Below, piece after piece: positions 55,262-62,757 of a stretch of 64,000 nt of DNA (positions are counted from its first letter, which is position 1; the number at the start of each line of letters is the position of its first letter). The stretch is from assembly GCA_900466745.1 (NCBI GenBank), contig UBNE01000028.1, positions 1 through 64,000 on the forward strand, read 5' to 3'. The DNA is from Hyphomicrobiales bacterium (GTDB lineage Bacteria; Pseudomonadota; Alphaproteobacteria; Rhizobiales; Beijerinckiaceae). Below the pieces are notes generated by a model. It was not told the DNA's origin and did no database searches. It worked only from the letters and a program-made list of their open reading frames with translations. A program made the translations under genes and the position numbers.

Positions 55262-55560
55262 CTAATTCAGGCCAATCATTCGAATATCCAAATCGACATA
55301 TTCTCTACGATAATGCAATTAATTCTTTCTGTTGAAATATTATCGACCAAAATATAATATGCGAATTAAATGTCTCTCACTTTTCCTATAAATTAGAAAA
55401 ATTATATTGTAAATGAGGGAAAAATAACTCTCATAACGATCCGTTATCGTGTAATTGAAAGATTCAAATCTATAAGATGTCGATTGTGTGATTATAATTC
55501 TGTAAATATAGTAAAATATTGCTAATAGTTATCTCGCATTACAGAGCAAAGTGCATGGTT
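55262..55560. other. Strongly AT-rich block
   Basis: About 300 bp with long A/T runs and few G/C bases, in sharp contrast to its GC-rich surroundings. No open frame of note. It lies beyond the 3' end of the Fbp permease gene and beside an IS21 remnant. Foreign DNA is the simplest reading. Confidence 0.85.
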
Positions 55561-55605
55561 GCCATTCCTTTCTCCGGCGTCATTGATCTGCAGTGACGCA
55601 GCGCG

Positions 55606-57276
55606 CTATGCCGATGCGCGCCCCACTCTTGCGAGCAGGGCGACCGGCAGTATCCCGATCAGCAGGATGAACAGCGCGGCGATGGAGGCCTCCTCATAGG
55701 TGCCTCGCGCCGCCTCGCCGTAGAGATGCGTCGCCAGCGTCTCGAAATTCAGCGGACGCAGCAGCAGTGTCGCCGGCAGCTCCTTCATGCAGTCGACGAA
55801 GATCAGCAGGCCGGCGGACACCAGGGCGGGCTTGGACAGCGGCAGGTGCACGCGGCGGAAGACGCCCGCCGAGGTCTGGCCGAGCATCCGCGCGACATGG
55901 TCGAGGGACGGCGAGATGCGGCTGAAGCCGGCCTCGATCCCGCCGGTCGAGATCGCCATGAAACGGACGCTGTAGGCCATGATCAGCGCGGCTCCGGAGC
56001 CGAGGAGCGCCAGGCCCACGGACCTCCCCAGGATCTGTTCCGCGCCGCTCGCGAGCAGGCGGTCGAGCGCGCCGATCGGCATCAGGAGGCCGAGCGCGAC
56101 GATCGTGCCCGGCACGGCATAGCCGAGCGTCGATGCCCGGGCGGCGAAGGCGGTGAGCCTGCCGGGACAGGTGCGGGCGGCATAGGCCACGACCAGGCCG
56201 CAGAGCAGCACGATCAGGGTGGCGAGGGAGGAGACCGTGACGGTGTTGAGGATCTCTCCCCACAGCTTCGGCGACAGGCCGGCGAAGCGGTATCGCCTGT
56301 AGGCCTCGACGCAGAGATAGGAGGCCGGAGCGGCGAAGCCCAGCAGGATCGGCAGCAGGCAGGCGGCGAAGGCCGCCGCCGCCCGATGGCCGCTCAGGCG
56401 CAGCGGGGTCATGGCGCGCGGCCTCTGCGCCGCGGCCGCATATCGCTGGTTCCGGCGGGCATGTCGCTCCATCAGCACGAGCGCCACGACCAGGGTCAGC
56501 ATCGCGAGCGAGATCTGGGCGGCGCCGGGCATGTCGGAGCGGCTCACCCAGGCGGTGTAGACCGAGACGGTCAGCGTCTTCACGCCGAGGAATTCCGAGG
56601 CGCCGATGTCGCTCAGCGTCTCCATCAGCGCGAGGCTGAGGCCGACCGCGATGGCCGGGCGGGCGAGCGGCACCGCCACCCGCAGGAACACGCCGCTGCG
56701 GCGATGTCCGAGCGTGCGCGACACCTCGACGACGTTCGCCGCCTGGGTCATGAACATCGCCCGCGTGGTCAGATAGACATACGGGTACAGGACGAGGCTC
56801 AGCAGCAGGATGCAGCCCCACATCGACCTGATGTCGGGCAGGCGGAACTCGCGCGGGCTGCCATAGCCGAGCAGATGCCGGATGGTGTCCTGAACCGCGG
56901 CGACCGGGTGCAGGATGTCGAGATAGGCGTAGGCGACGATGTAGGTCGGAACCGCGAGCGGAAGCAGCAGCCCCCATTCGAGGAAGCGCCGGCCCGGGAA
57001 CGCGTAGGCCGTCACCAGCCAGGCCGTCGTCGTGCCGATGAGCGTGGCGAGCAGGCCGACCCCGACCAGCAGGACCAGCGTGTCCCGCAGCGCCGCGGGC
57101 AGCACATGCGCGATCATATGCGGCCAGAGCCCGGCGCTTCCCTGAAACGCGATCAGGGCGAGGGCGCCGATCGGCAGGCAGACGAAGGCGGCGACGGCGA
57201 GCGCGGAGACGCGCCACCACAGGCCGGCGCGGGGCCGCCGGACGATCGCCGCGAGTGCGAGGTGCAGATTCGTCAT
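55606..57276 (-). CDS. Iron(III)-type ABC permease, FbpB/SfuB family (fused two-domain)
   Basis: The 556-residue protein has two homologous six-helix permease halves (about 1-270 and 290-556), as in FbpB. Coupling motifs are V-E-V-S-R-T-L-G-H-R-R-S-G (first half, about 175) and D-H-V-A-R-M-L-G-Q-T-S-A-G (second, about 455). The ATG at 57276 starts M-T-N-L-H; a longer frame upstream would overlap the binding-protein gene. It is 53 bp after that gene on the same strand. Confidence 0.9.
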   Translation of the reverse strand: MTNLHLALAAIVRRPRAGLWWRVSALAVAAFVCLPIGALALIAFQGSAGLWPHMIAHVLPAALRDTLVLLVGVGLLATLIGTTTAWLVTAYAFPGRRFLEWGLLLPLAVPTYIVAYAYLDILHPVAAVQDTIRHLLGYGSPREFRLPDIRSMWGCILLLSLVLYPYVYLTTRAMFMTQAANVVEVSRTLGHRRSGVFLRVAVPLARPAIAVGLSLALMETLSDIGASEFLGVKTLTVSVYTAWVSRSDMPGAAQISLAMLTLVVALVLMERHARRNQRYAAAAQRPRAMTPLRLSGHRAAAAFAACLLPILLGFAAPASYLCVEAYRRYRFAGLSPKLWGEILNTVTVSSLATLIVLLCGLVVAYAARTCPGRLTAFAARASTLGYAVPGTIVALGLLMPIGALDRLLASGAEQILGRSVGLALLGSGAALIMAYSVRFMAISTGGIEAGFSRISPSLDHVARMLGQTSAGVFRRVHLPLSKPALVSAGLLIFVDCMKELPATLLLRPLNFETLATHLYGEAARGTYEEASIAALFILLIGILPVALLARVGRASA

Positions 57277-57329
57277 GGCCGAGAAGAGGCTGCGACCGGC
57301 GCCCGCCGGCCGCAGCCCTCGGATCCCGC

Positions 57330-58355
57330 TCAGTTGTCGAAGCCGACCTTCTCCGCCAGCGCGCTGGCGGCCTTGCGGAAACCGACGCCTTTGGCGAGCT
57401 CGACCGTGTCGGGCTTGAGCACGCCGTATTCGCCGATCAGCGGGTCGACGGCGGCCCTGGGATTGACCGGGTATTCGTAGTTGGCCTCGGCATAGATCTT
57501 CTGCGCTTCGTCGGAGACGAGATATTCCAAGAGCTTGATCGCCTCGGCCCTGTTGCGCGCGTGGCGCGCGACGGCCGCGCCGGTGATGTTCACCTGCGTG
57601 CCGCCCTTCTCGAAGGTGGGCAGGACCATCTTGATCGCCTGCGCCCATTTCTGCTGCTCGGGCCCGCCCTTGCCGCTGCGCATGAGTCCGACATAGTAGG
57701 AATTGGCGACGCCGATGTCGCACAGGCCGCCGAGGATGTCGCGTGCGACCTCCCGGTCGCCGCCGCCGGCCTTGCGGGCGAGGTTGCCCTTGAGGGCGGC
57801 GAGCCATTTCTGCGCGGCCTCCTCGCCGTGATGGGCGATGTAGGAACCGATCAGCGCGACATTGTAGGGGTGCTGGCCGGAGCGGATGCAGATCTTCCCC
57901 TTCCAGGCCGGATCGGCGAGCTGCTCGTAGGTGATCGCCTTCACGTCCAGATTCCTGGCGGCGAAGACGGCGCGGGCGCGCAGCGACAGGGCGAACCAGT
58001 TGCCGTTGGGATCGCGCAGCGCCGGCGGGATGCTGCCGGTCAGGGTGGTCGACTGCACGCTCTGCGTCAGCCCCTTCTCGACGAGGTCGATCAGGTTGCC
58101 GGCGTCGACCGTCATCAGGACGTCGGCCGGCGACTTGTCGCCTTCGGACGCGACGCGCTCGGCGAGCCCGTCCTTCAGGAAGATGGTGTTGACCTTGATG
58201 CTCGTCGCCTTGGTGAAGGAATCGAGCAGGGGCTGGATCAGGCCCGGCTCCCGGGTGGTGTAGAGATTCAACTCCGCCGCGACGGCGCCCGAAGTGCCGA
58301 CGAGGATCGTCAGCGCGGTGCCGGCCAGAATTCGGCTCAGACTAGACAGTTTCAT
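57330..58355 (-). CDS. Iron(III)-type periplasmic binding protein, FbpA family
   Basis: The 341-residue protein has a signal peptide (about 1-27, ending A-V-A-A) then E-L-N-L-Y-T-T-R-E-P-G-L, the FbpA start. A-N-S-Y-Y-V-G (about 217) carries the tyrosine pair that binds ferric iron, and W-F-A-L-S-L-R-A-R lies near 121. GGAGG precedes the ATG at 58355. It delivers iron (or a close analogue) to the FbpB-type permease. Confidence 0.9.
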   Translation of the reverse strand: MKLSSLSRILAGTALTILVGTSGAVAAELNLYTTREPGLIQPLLDSFTKATSIKVNTIFLKDGLAERVASEGDKSPADVLMTVDAGNLIDLVEKGLTQSVQSTTLTGSIPPALRDPNGNWFALSLRARAVFAARNLDVKAITYEQLADPAWKGKICIRSGQHPYNVALIGSYIAHHGEEAAQKWLAALKGNLARKAGGGDREVARDILGGLCDIGVANSYYVGLMRSGKGGPEQQKWAQAIKMVLPTFEKGGTQVNITGAAVARHARNRAEAIKLLEYLVSDEAQKIYAEANYEYPVNPRAAVDPLIGEYGVLKPDTVELAKGVGFRKAASALAEKVGFDN

Positions 58356-58842
58356 GCTCGCCTCCATGTCGGCACTACTTTATTTTCATTCAAAAGTGAT
58401 GCCAGTTTACGTGGCGAGGGCAAGCATGCTGATCTGTAGCAGTAAAATACCATCGCTCTAGACTGGGCGGCATGGCGGCAGCCGCCATGCGCCAGCACGG
58501 CCGTGCAGCAGGGCCGCGCCGCGAAATGCCGCCTTCACGAGGCCAGGATGTGCCCGGCGGGCACGAACAGGCGGGTGTCGCGACCTTTCCGGAAGGCGCC
58601 GGCACTCTGCCCAACGAATCCGCCGTCGGCAGAAAGGCGCTGCTACAGCGAGGCGAAGCGGCTCGAGGTCGTCGGCATCGCCGGGGCCGACGCGGCTTCC
58701 GGGCCGGGGATCGTTCGGTCGTCGTTCTCGCGTCGTCTCGCCCGGCGCGACGGGGAAGAAGAACCTGCGGACGGCCGGAACCGGCAGCCCGGCCCGGCTG
58801 CGGAGGGGGCGTCCGACAGGTATCCACCCCGAAGGCGTCCCT
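58356..58842. other. Gene-free stretch splitting the Fbp genes
   Basis: About 490 bp separate the binding-protein gene from the ATPase gene. It contains only low-complexity Arg/Ala/Pro frames. A promoter for fbpA-fbpB must be here. I see no clear Fur or Irr box. Confidence 0.4.
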
Positions 58843-59919
58843 TCAGAAGACCAGAACGCCCTCCGCGGGCACGGAGAGGCGGGCCTTGTCGCCTTTCCGC
58901 AGCCGCAGCCGCTCGGTCGAGCGAATCCGCAAGGGCTCCGGAAGCGCTGCCACAGCCAGATCGACCTGCTCGATCTCGCCCATCAGCGCGCAGTCCAGGA
59001 TCGTGCACTCGATCCCTTCCGCCGCGCCGTTGATCCGCAGGCAGTGGGGGCGGATGTAGACGGTCGCCTCGTCGCCGTCGGCGAAGCCGGGCGCCGCGAA
59101 ACGTCCCAGGGGCGTCTCCGCCAGTCCGCCGCGGCAGGCGCCGCGGATCTTGTTGAAGGTGCAGAAGAACTCCGCGGCGTAGGCGGATGCGGGCCGCTCG
59201 TAGAGCTGCGCGCCGGTCCCCGCCTGAACGATGCGTCCCTCGCGCATCAGGACCACGACATCGCCCGCGGAGAGGGCTTCCTCCGGATCGTGCGTGACCA
59301 TGACGACGGTGGTGCCGAGCTCGCGCAGGAGCGCGATCGTCTCGGCGCGGATCTCGTTGCGCAGTTCGCGATCCAGGTTCGAGAAGGGCTCGTCCATGAG
59401 CAGGATATGAGGCTGCGGGGCGAGCGCACGAGCCAGCGCGACCCGCTGCTGCTCCCCGCCCGACAGCATGTGCGGGAAGCGGCGGGCGAGCGGCCGCAGG
59501 CCCAGCCGCTCGATGACTTCGTCGCAGCGCGCACGCGCGTCGCGGCGATCGAGCCGGGTGAGCCCGAACAGAACGTTGTCGGTCACGTCCAGATGCGGGA
59601 ACAGCGCGTAGTCCTGGAACATGAAGCCGATATTGCGGTCCTCGGGCTCGACATGGACTCCCGGGCCGGACATCTCCTTGCCGTCGAGCAGGATCCGTCC
59701 CCGATCGGGACGGTCGATGCCGGCGATCACGCGCAGGAGCGACGATTTCCCACAGCCGGAGCGTCCGGCAAGGCAGATGACGTCGCCCCGGTCCAGCGTC
59801 AGCGACACGTCGTCGAGGGCCGTCACCGTGCCGAAGCGGCGGCTGACGCCTGCCAGCTCGAAATAACGGGCCGGGTGGCGGGTCGGGTGGCAGGCCGGGT
59901 GGAATGAGGGACCGGTCAT
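58843..59919 (-). CDS. Iron(III)-type ABC ATPase, FbpC family
   Basis: The 358-residue ATPase has Walker A G-R-S-G-C-G-K-S-S (about 51-59), the signature L-S-G-G-E-Q-Q-R, Walker B I-L-L-M-D-E-P-F-S-N-L-D and a C-terminal TOBE domain. The N-terminus is His/Pro-rich and may start later. It overlaps the RpiR regulator as ATGA and lies upstream of the binding-protein and permease genes on the same strand. Confidence 0.88.
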   Translation of the reverse strand: MTGPSFHPACHPTRHPARYFELAGVSRRFGTVTALDDVSLTLDRGDVICLAGRSGCGKSSLLRVIAGIDRPDRGRILLDGKEMSGPGVHVEPEDRNIGFMFQDYALFPHLDVTDNVLFGLTRLDRRDARARCDEVIERLGLRPLARRFPHMLSGGEQQRVALARALAPQPHILLMDEPFSNLDRELRNEIRAETIALLRELGTTVVMVTHDPEEALSAGDVVVLMREGRIVQAGTGAQLYERPASAYAAEFFCTFNKIRGACRGGLAETPLGRFAAPGFADGDEATVYIRPHCLRINGAAEGIECTILDCALMGEIEQVDLAVAALPEPLRIRSTERLRLRKGDKARLSVPAEGVLVF

Positions 59920-60842
59920 GGCTCTTCGCCCTGCTCCTGTTCGTTCTGCTTGTCCCGACGTCGATAGCGAGTGGCGTGCCGCAGACGTTCGAGCTCGGCC
60001 AGGGCAGCGATGGCGGGGCGGGGATCGGACGCGGCCAGGCCGAGCAGCAGCATCTCCAGACAGGAAACCGTGGCGCCGTGCAGAGCCATGCGCTCGCTCT
60101 GGCCCCGGGGGACGGCCAGCGTGACCTGCGCCTGCCGCGCGATCACCGTTTCGTCCGGATCGGTCACCAGGACGATCGGGATCTGGCGTCGACGGGCTTC
60201 GGCAGCGACGAGCTCGGATTCCGGATAGGGCTTGCCATAGGCCATCATCAGGATGGCGTCCGCGGGACCGAGATCGAGCAATTGGTCGGCCAGTCCGGCT
60301 CCGGTTTTGTCCAGCAGCGCGTATCGTCGACCTTTGCGCCGCAGCCGGGCGGTGAAATAGGCCGCGATATGGGCCGTCGGGCCGAGTCCGAAGACCACGA
60401 TCCGCTCTGCGGCGTGCAGAATGCGCACGGCTTCCAGCATGCTGTGCCGGACCGCGGGCGTGCGCAGCGCCTCCAGCCCGGACGCGCTGGCCTCGAGAAC
60501 CCCGTCCAGCGCCGCCTCGATGCCGTCGGATGCCTCCGCGAGCGTGCGTTGCAGATTGTCGACGGGGGCGTTGCGCGGGCCGAAGGATGCCGCGAGCTCG
60601 CTGCGCAGATCGCGAAGCCCATCGAACCCGAGCGCCTGGACGGCGCGAACCACGGTCGCATCCGACGTGCCGATCCTGCCTGCCAGCTCGATCGCCGACG
60701 ACGTCATGACGATCGGCCGGTGAGCATCGATGAAGGCAGCCACCCGCTGGAAAGCCGGCGACAGGGCATCGCGACGGCGCGCGTATCGGTCGCCGAACAC
60801 GTCCCGCTTTCCCCCTGACGATCCGCCGCGCCTTATGGACAT
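59916..60842 (-). CDS. MurR/RpiR family regulator with SIS domain
   Basis: The 308-residue protein has an N-terminal RpiR helix-turn-helix (S-S-A-I-E-L-A-G-R-I-G-T-S-D-A-T-V-V-R-A-V, about 49-69) and a SIS domain (V-V-F-G-L-G-P-T-A-H-I, about 150 onward) that in relatives binds phosphosugars. The ATG at 60842 was chosen over 60956, which would run into the divergent gene's promoter. It is co-translated with the FbpC-type ATPase. A phosphosugar-type regulator in an iron-uptake operon is unusual. Confidence 0.87.
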   Translation of the reverse strand: MSIRRGGSSGGKRDVFGDRYARRRDALSPAFQRVAAFIDAHRPIVMTSSAIELAGRIGTSDATVVRAVQALGFDGLRDLRSELAASFGPRNAPVDNLQRTLAEASDGIEAALDGVLEASASGLEALRTPAVRHSMLEAVRILHAAERIVVFGLGPTAHIAAYFTARLRRKGRRYALLDKTGAGLADQLLDLGPADAILMMAYGKPYPESELVAAEARRRQIPIVLVTDPDETVIARQAQVTLAVPRGQSERMALHGATVSCLEMLLLGLAASDPRPAIAALAELERLRHATRYRRRDKQNEQEQGEEP

Positions 60843-60907
60843 TCCCGCTCTTGCCAGCGCTCGACCCTGGTCATAGTGTTCACTACATTCTGCGTTCGAG
60901 CTAGTAA

Positions 60908-61567
60908 ATGCTACAGCGCGCCATAGCGGCAGGCGAGGATTGGCGGGGTGGGCCATTCCGTCCGGAGCCTCTCGTCGTGCAAGGGCTCGCGGGCCGCGGC
61001 AGCCGCGGCGTTCTCGGCCTGACGGTCGATCCCGGCACCTGCGTGGCGATCTCGGGCCCCTCGGGAAGCGGAAAGAGCACGCTGCTGCGGCTCATCGCGG
61101 ATCTCGATCCCGGCATCGGGACGGCGCGGATCGGCGCCATGGAACGGGAGGCGGTGCCGGCGAGCCGCTGGCGCCGCCAGGTCGTTTATGTGGCCTCCGA
61201 CGCCGGCTGGTGGACGACGCCGGTCTCGGCTCACATGCCCGACCTGCCGGCGGCGCGGAGCCTGCTGGCGGAGCTCGGCATGCCCGAGGCCCTGCTCGAG
61301 GCCAGCCCCGACGACGTCTCGAGCGGAGAGCGGCAGAGGCTGTCGCTGGTCAGGGCCCTCGTTCTCCGGCCGCGTTTCCTTCTCCTCGACGAGCCGACCT
61401 CGGCCCTGGACCAGGCCGCGATCCTCCTGGTGGAGGAGATGCTGCAGCGCTTCAAACGCGGCGGAATGGGGATGCTGGTGGTCTCGCATGATAGTGCGCA
61501 GATCGCGCGCATGGCGGACCGGCACTACGTCTTGTCCGCCGGCGGGCTGACCGAGCTTGCGGCATGA
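60908..61567 (+). CDS. FetA-like ABC ATPase (iron export)
   Basis: The 219-residue protein is a short ABC ATPase of the FetA (YbbL) kind: Walker A G-P-S-G-S-G-K-S-T (about 50-58), signature V-S-S-G-E-R-Q-R, Walker B L-L-L-D-E-P-T-S-A-L-D. The usual Q-loop Gln is replaced around V-Y-V-A-S-D-A-G-W-W. It diverges from the RpiR regulator across a 65-bp gap and overlaps fetB by ATGA. Confidence 0.8.
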   Translation: MLQRAIAAGEDWRGGPFRPEPLVVQGLAGRGSRGVLGLTVDPGTCVAISGPSGSGKSTLLRLIADLDPGIGTARIGAMEREAVPASRWRRQVVYVASDAGWWTTPVSAHMPDLPAARSLLAELGMPEALLEASPDDVSSGERQRLSLVRALVLRPRFLLLDEPTSALDQAAILLVEEMLQRFKRGGMGMLVVSHDSAQIARMADRHYVLSAGGLTELAA

Positions 61568-62361
61568 CCCCGATCGATCTTTCCGCCACCGATCTGGCGC
61601 TCGCCGCCCTCAGCCTGATCATCGGCGCGGGATCGTCGATCCTGCTGGCTCTCGACGTCCACCGGTCCCTCGCGATCGCGGCCATTCGCATGATCGCGCA
61701 GCTCATGCTCGTGGGCGTGACGCTTCGCTATGTGTTCGCGGCATCCTCGCCCTGGCTGACGCTGTCGGTCGCCGTCGCCATGATGCTGGCGGCGAGCTAC
61801 GAGGTCTATTCGCGCCAGCAGTTCCGCTTCGCCGGCTGGAGCCGGTTCGGCCTGGGCGGATTGCCCGTCACGATCGCGACGATGCTCGTCACGAGCCTGG
61901 CTCTGTCCACCGCCCTCAGGGAAGCGTCCTGGCTCGATGCGCGGCATACGATCCCGCTGCTGGGCATCATCCTGGGATCCGCCATGAACAGCACGGGTCT
62001 GGCCCTGAACGCCTTGCTGACCGGCACCCGGAGGGAGCGGCGCGCGATCGAGGCGCGCCTGTCTCTCGGCGCGGACCGCCATCTGGCGCTGCGCGACATT
62101 CGCGTCTCGGCTGCGCGGAACGGCCTCATCCCGGTCGTCAACCAGATGGCGGGCGCCGGGGTCATCACCCTGCCGGGGATCATGACGGGCCAGATCCTGG
62201 CCGGCATGGACCCGCTGGACGCCGCAAAATACCAGATCCTCCTGATGCTGCTGCTGGCGGGCGCCGGCGTCATCGGCGTCCTCCTGTCGACCCAGCTCTT
62301 CGTCTACGCGATCACGGACGAGCGGGACCGGCTGAGGCTCGATCGCATCAGCCCGAAATAG
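61564..62361 (+). CDS. FetB-like (UPF0014) permease
   Basis: The 265-residue, about seven-helix protein matches the FetB/YbbM family: R-M-I-A-Q-L-M-L-V-G near residue 42, L-G-I-I-L-G-S-A-M-N-S-T (about 133) and V-V-N-Q-M-A-G-A-G-V-I-T-L-P-G-I-M-T-G-Q-I-L-A-G (about 191-214). With FetA it exports iron and protects against peroxide stress in E. coli. The adjoining importer makes this an iron-balance locus. Confidence 0.9.
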   Translation: MTPIDLSATDLALAALSLIIGAGSSILLALDVHRSLAIAAIRMIAQLMLVGVTLRYVFAASSPWLTLSVAVAMMLAASYEVYSRQQFRFAGWSRFGLGGLPVTIATMLVTSLALSTALREASWLDARHTIPLLGIILGSAMNSTGLALNALLTGTRRERRAIEARLSLGADRHLALRDIRVSAARNGLIPVVNQMAGAGVITLPGIMTGQILAGMDPLDAAKYQILLMLLLAGAGVIGVLLSTQLFVYAITDERDRLRLDRISPK

Positions 62362-62757
62362 CTTACCGCGTCTGCCACGCAACCGGCCGAAAGCGCTAGT
62401 CCGACGTGTCAGATGTCTCAACTGCATTGCTTCTACGAGATCGCAATTCCGGCACGCATGGGCCAATGCAGCTTGATTTCCCAGCGACCGCAGTGCCCAT
62501 CATTGTCTCGTCGGGCGCGCCATTCTTTTAAGCAATTGAAAATTATAATGTCCTTTGGAGCGCCTAGGACATAGATGGGCACCGCCCGCTGTGAACTGAC
62601 AATCGCGTCGATTCCGCCAGGAAATGGCGGGTAGAAAGTACCTCAGACTTTTTGCCAGTATCCAAGCTCTCCCTTCGTCTTGTGTCTGACGCAACGGCGT
62701 GAAGAATGGTCTGCGCTTCGCTGACCCCTTCGGTCGAATTGTGTCGGGCCCTGATCG
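62362..62757. other. Gene-free stretch with tRNA-Arg 3'-end copy
   Basis: About 396 bp without a recognisable gene. Composition shifts from GC-rich to noticeably less so after 62526. It contains the 17-bp repeat and probably the jetA promoter. Confidence 0.5.
62510..62526 (+). repeat. 17-bp copy of the tRNA-Arg 3' end, candidate att site
   Basis: GTCGGGCGCGCCATTCT at 62510-62526 is identical to 7765-7781, which spans the last 13 nt of the tRNA (through CCA) plus 4 nt beyond. The pair could be island attachment sites 54.7 kb apart. Caution: the 12-bp core recurs by chance at 26597 and 44755. Confidence 0.5.

Noticed and set aside
58390..58827. 145-codon minus-strand frame between fbp genes
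   Set aside because: Low-complexity Arg/Ala/Pro, no start signal, no family resemblance.
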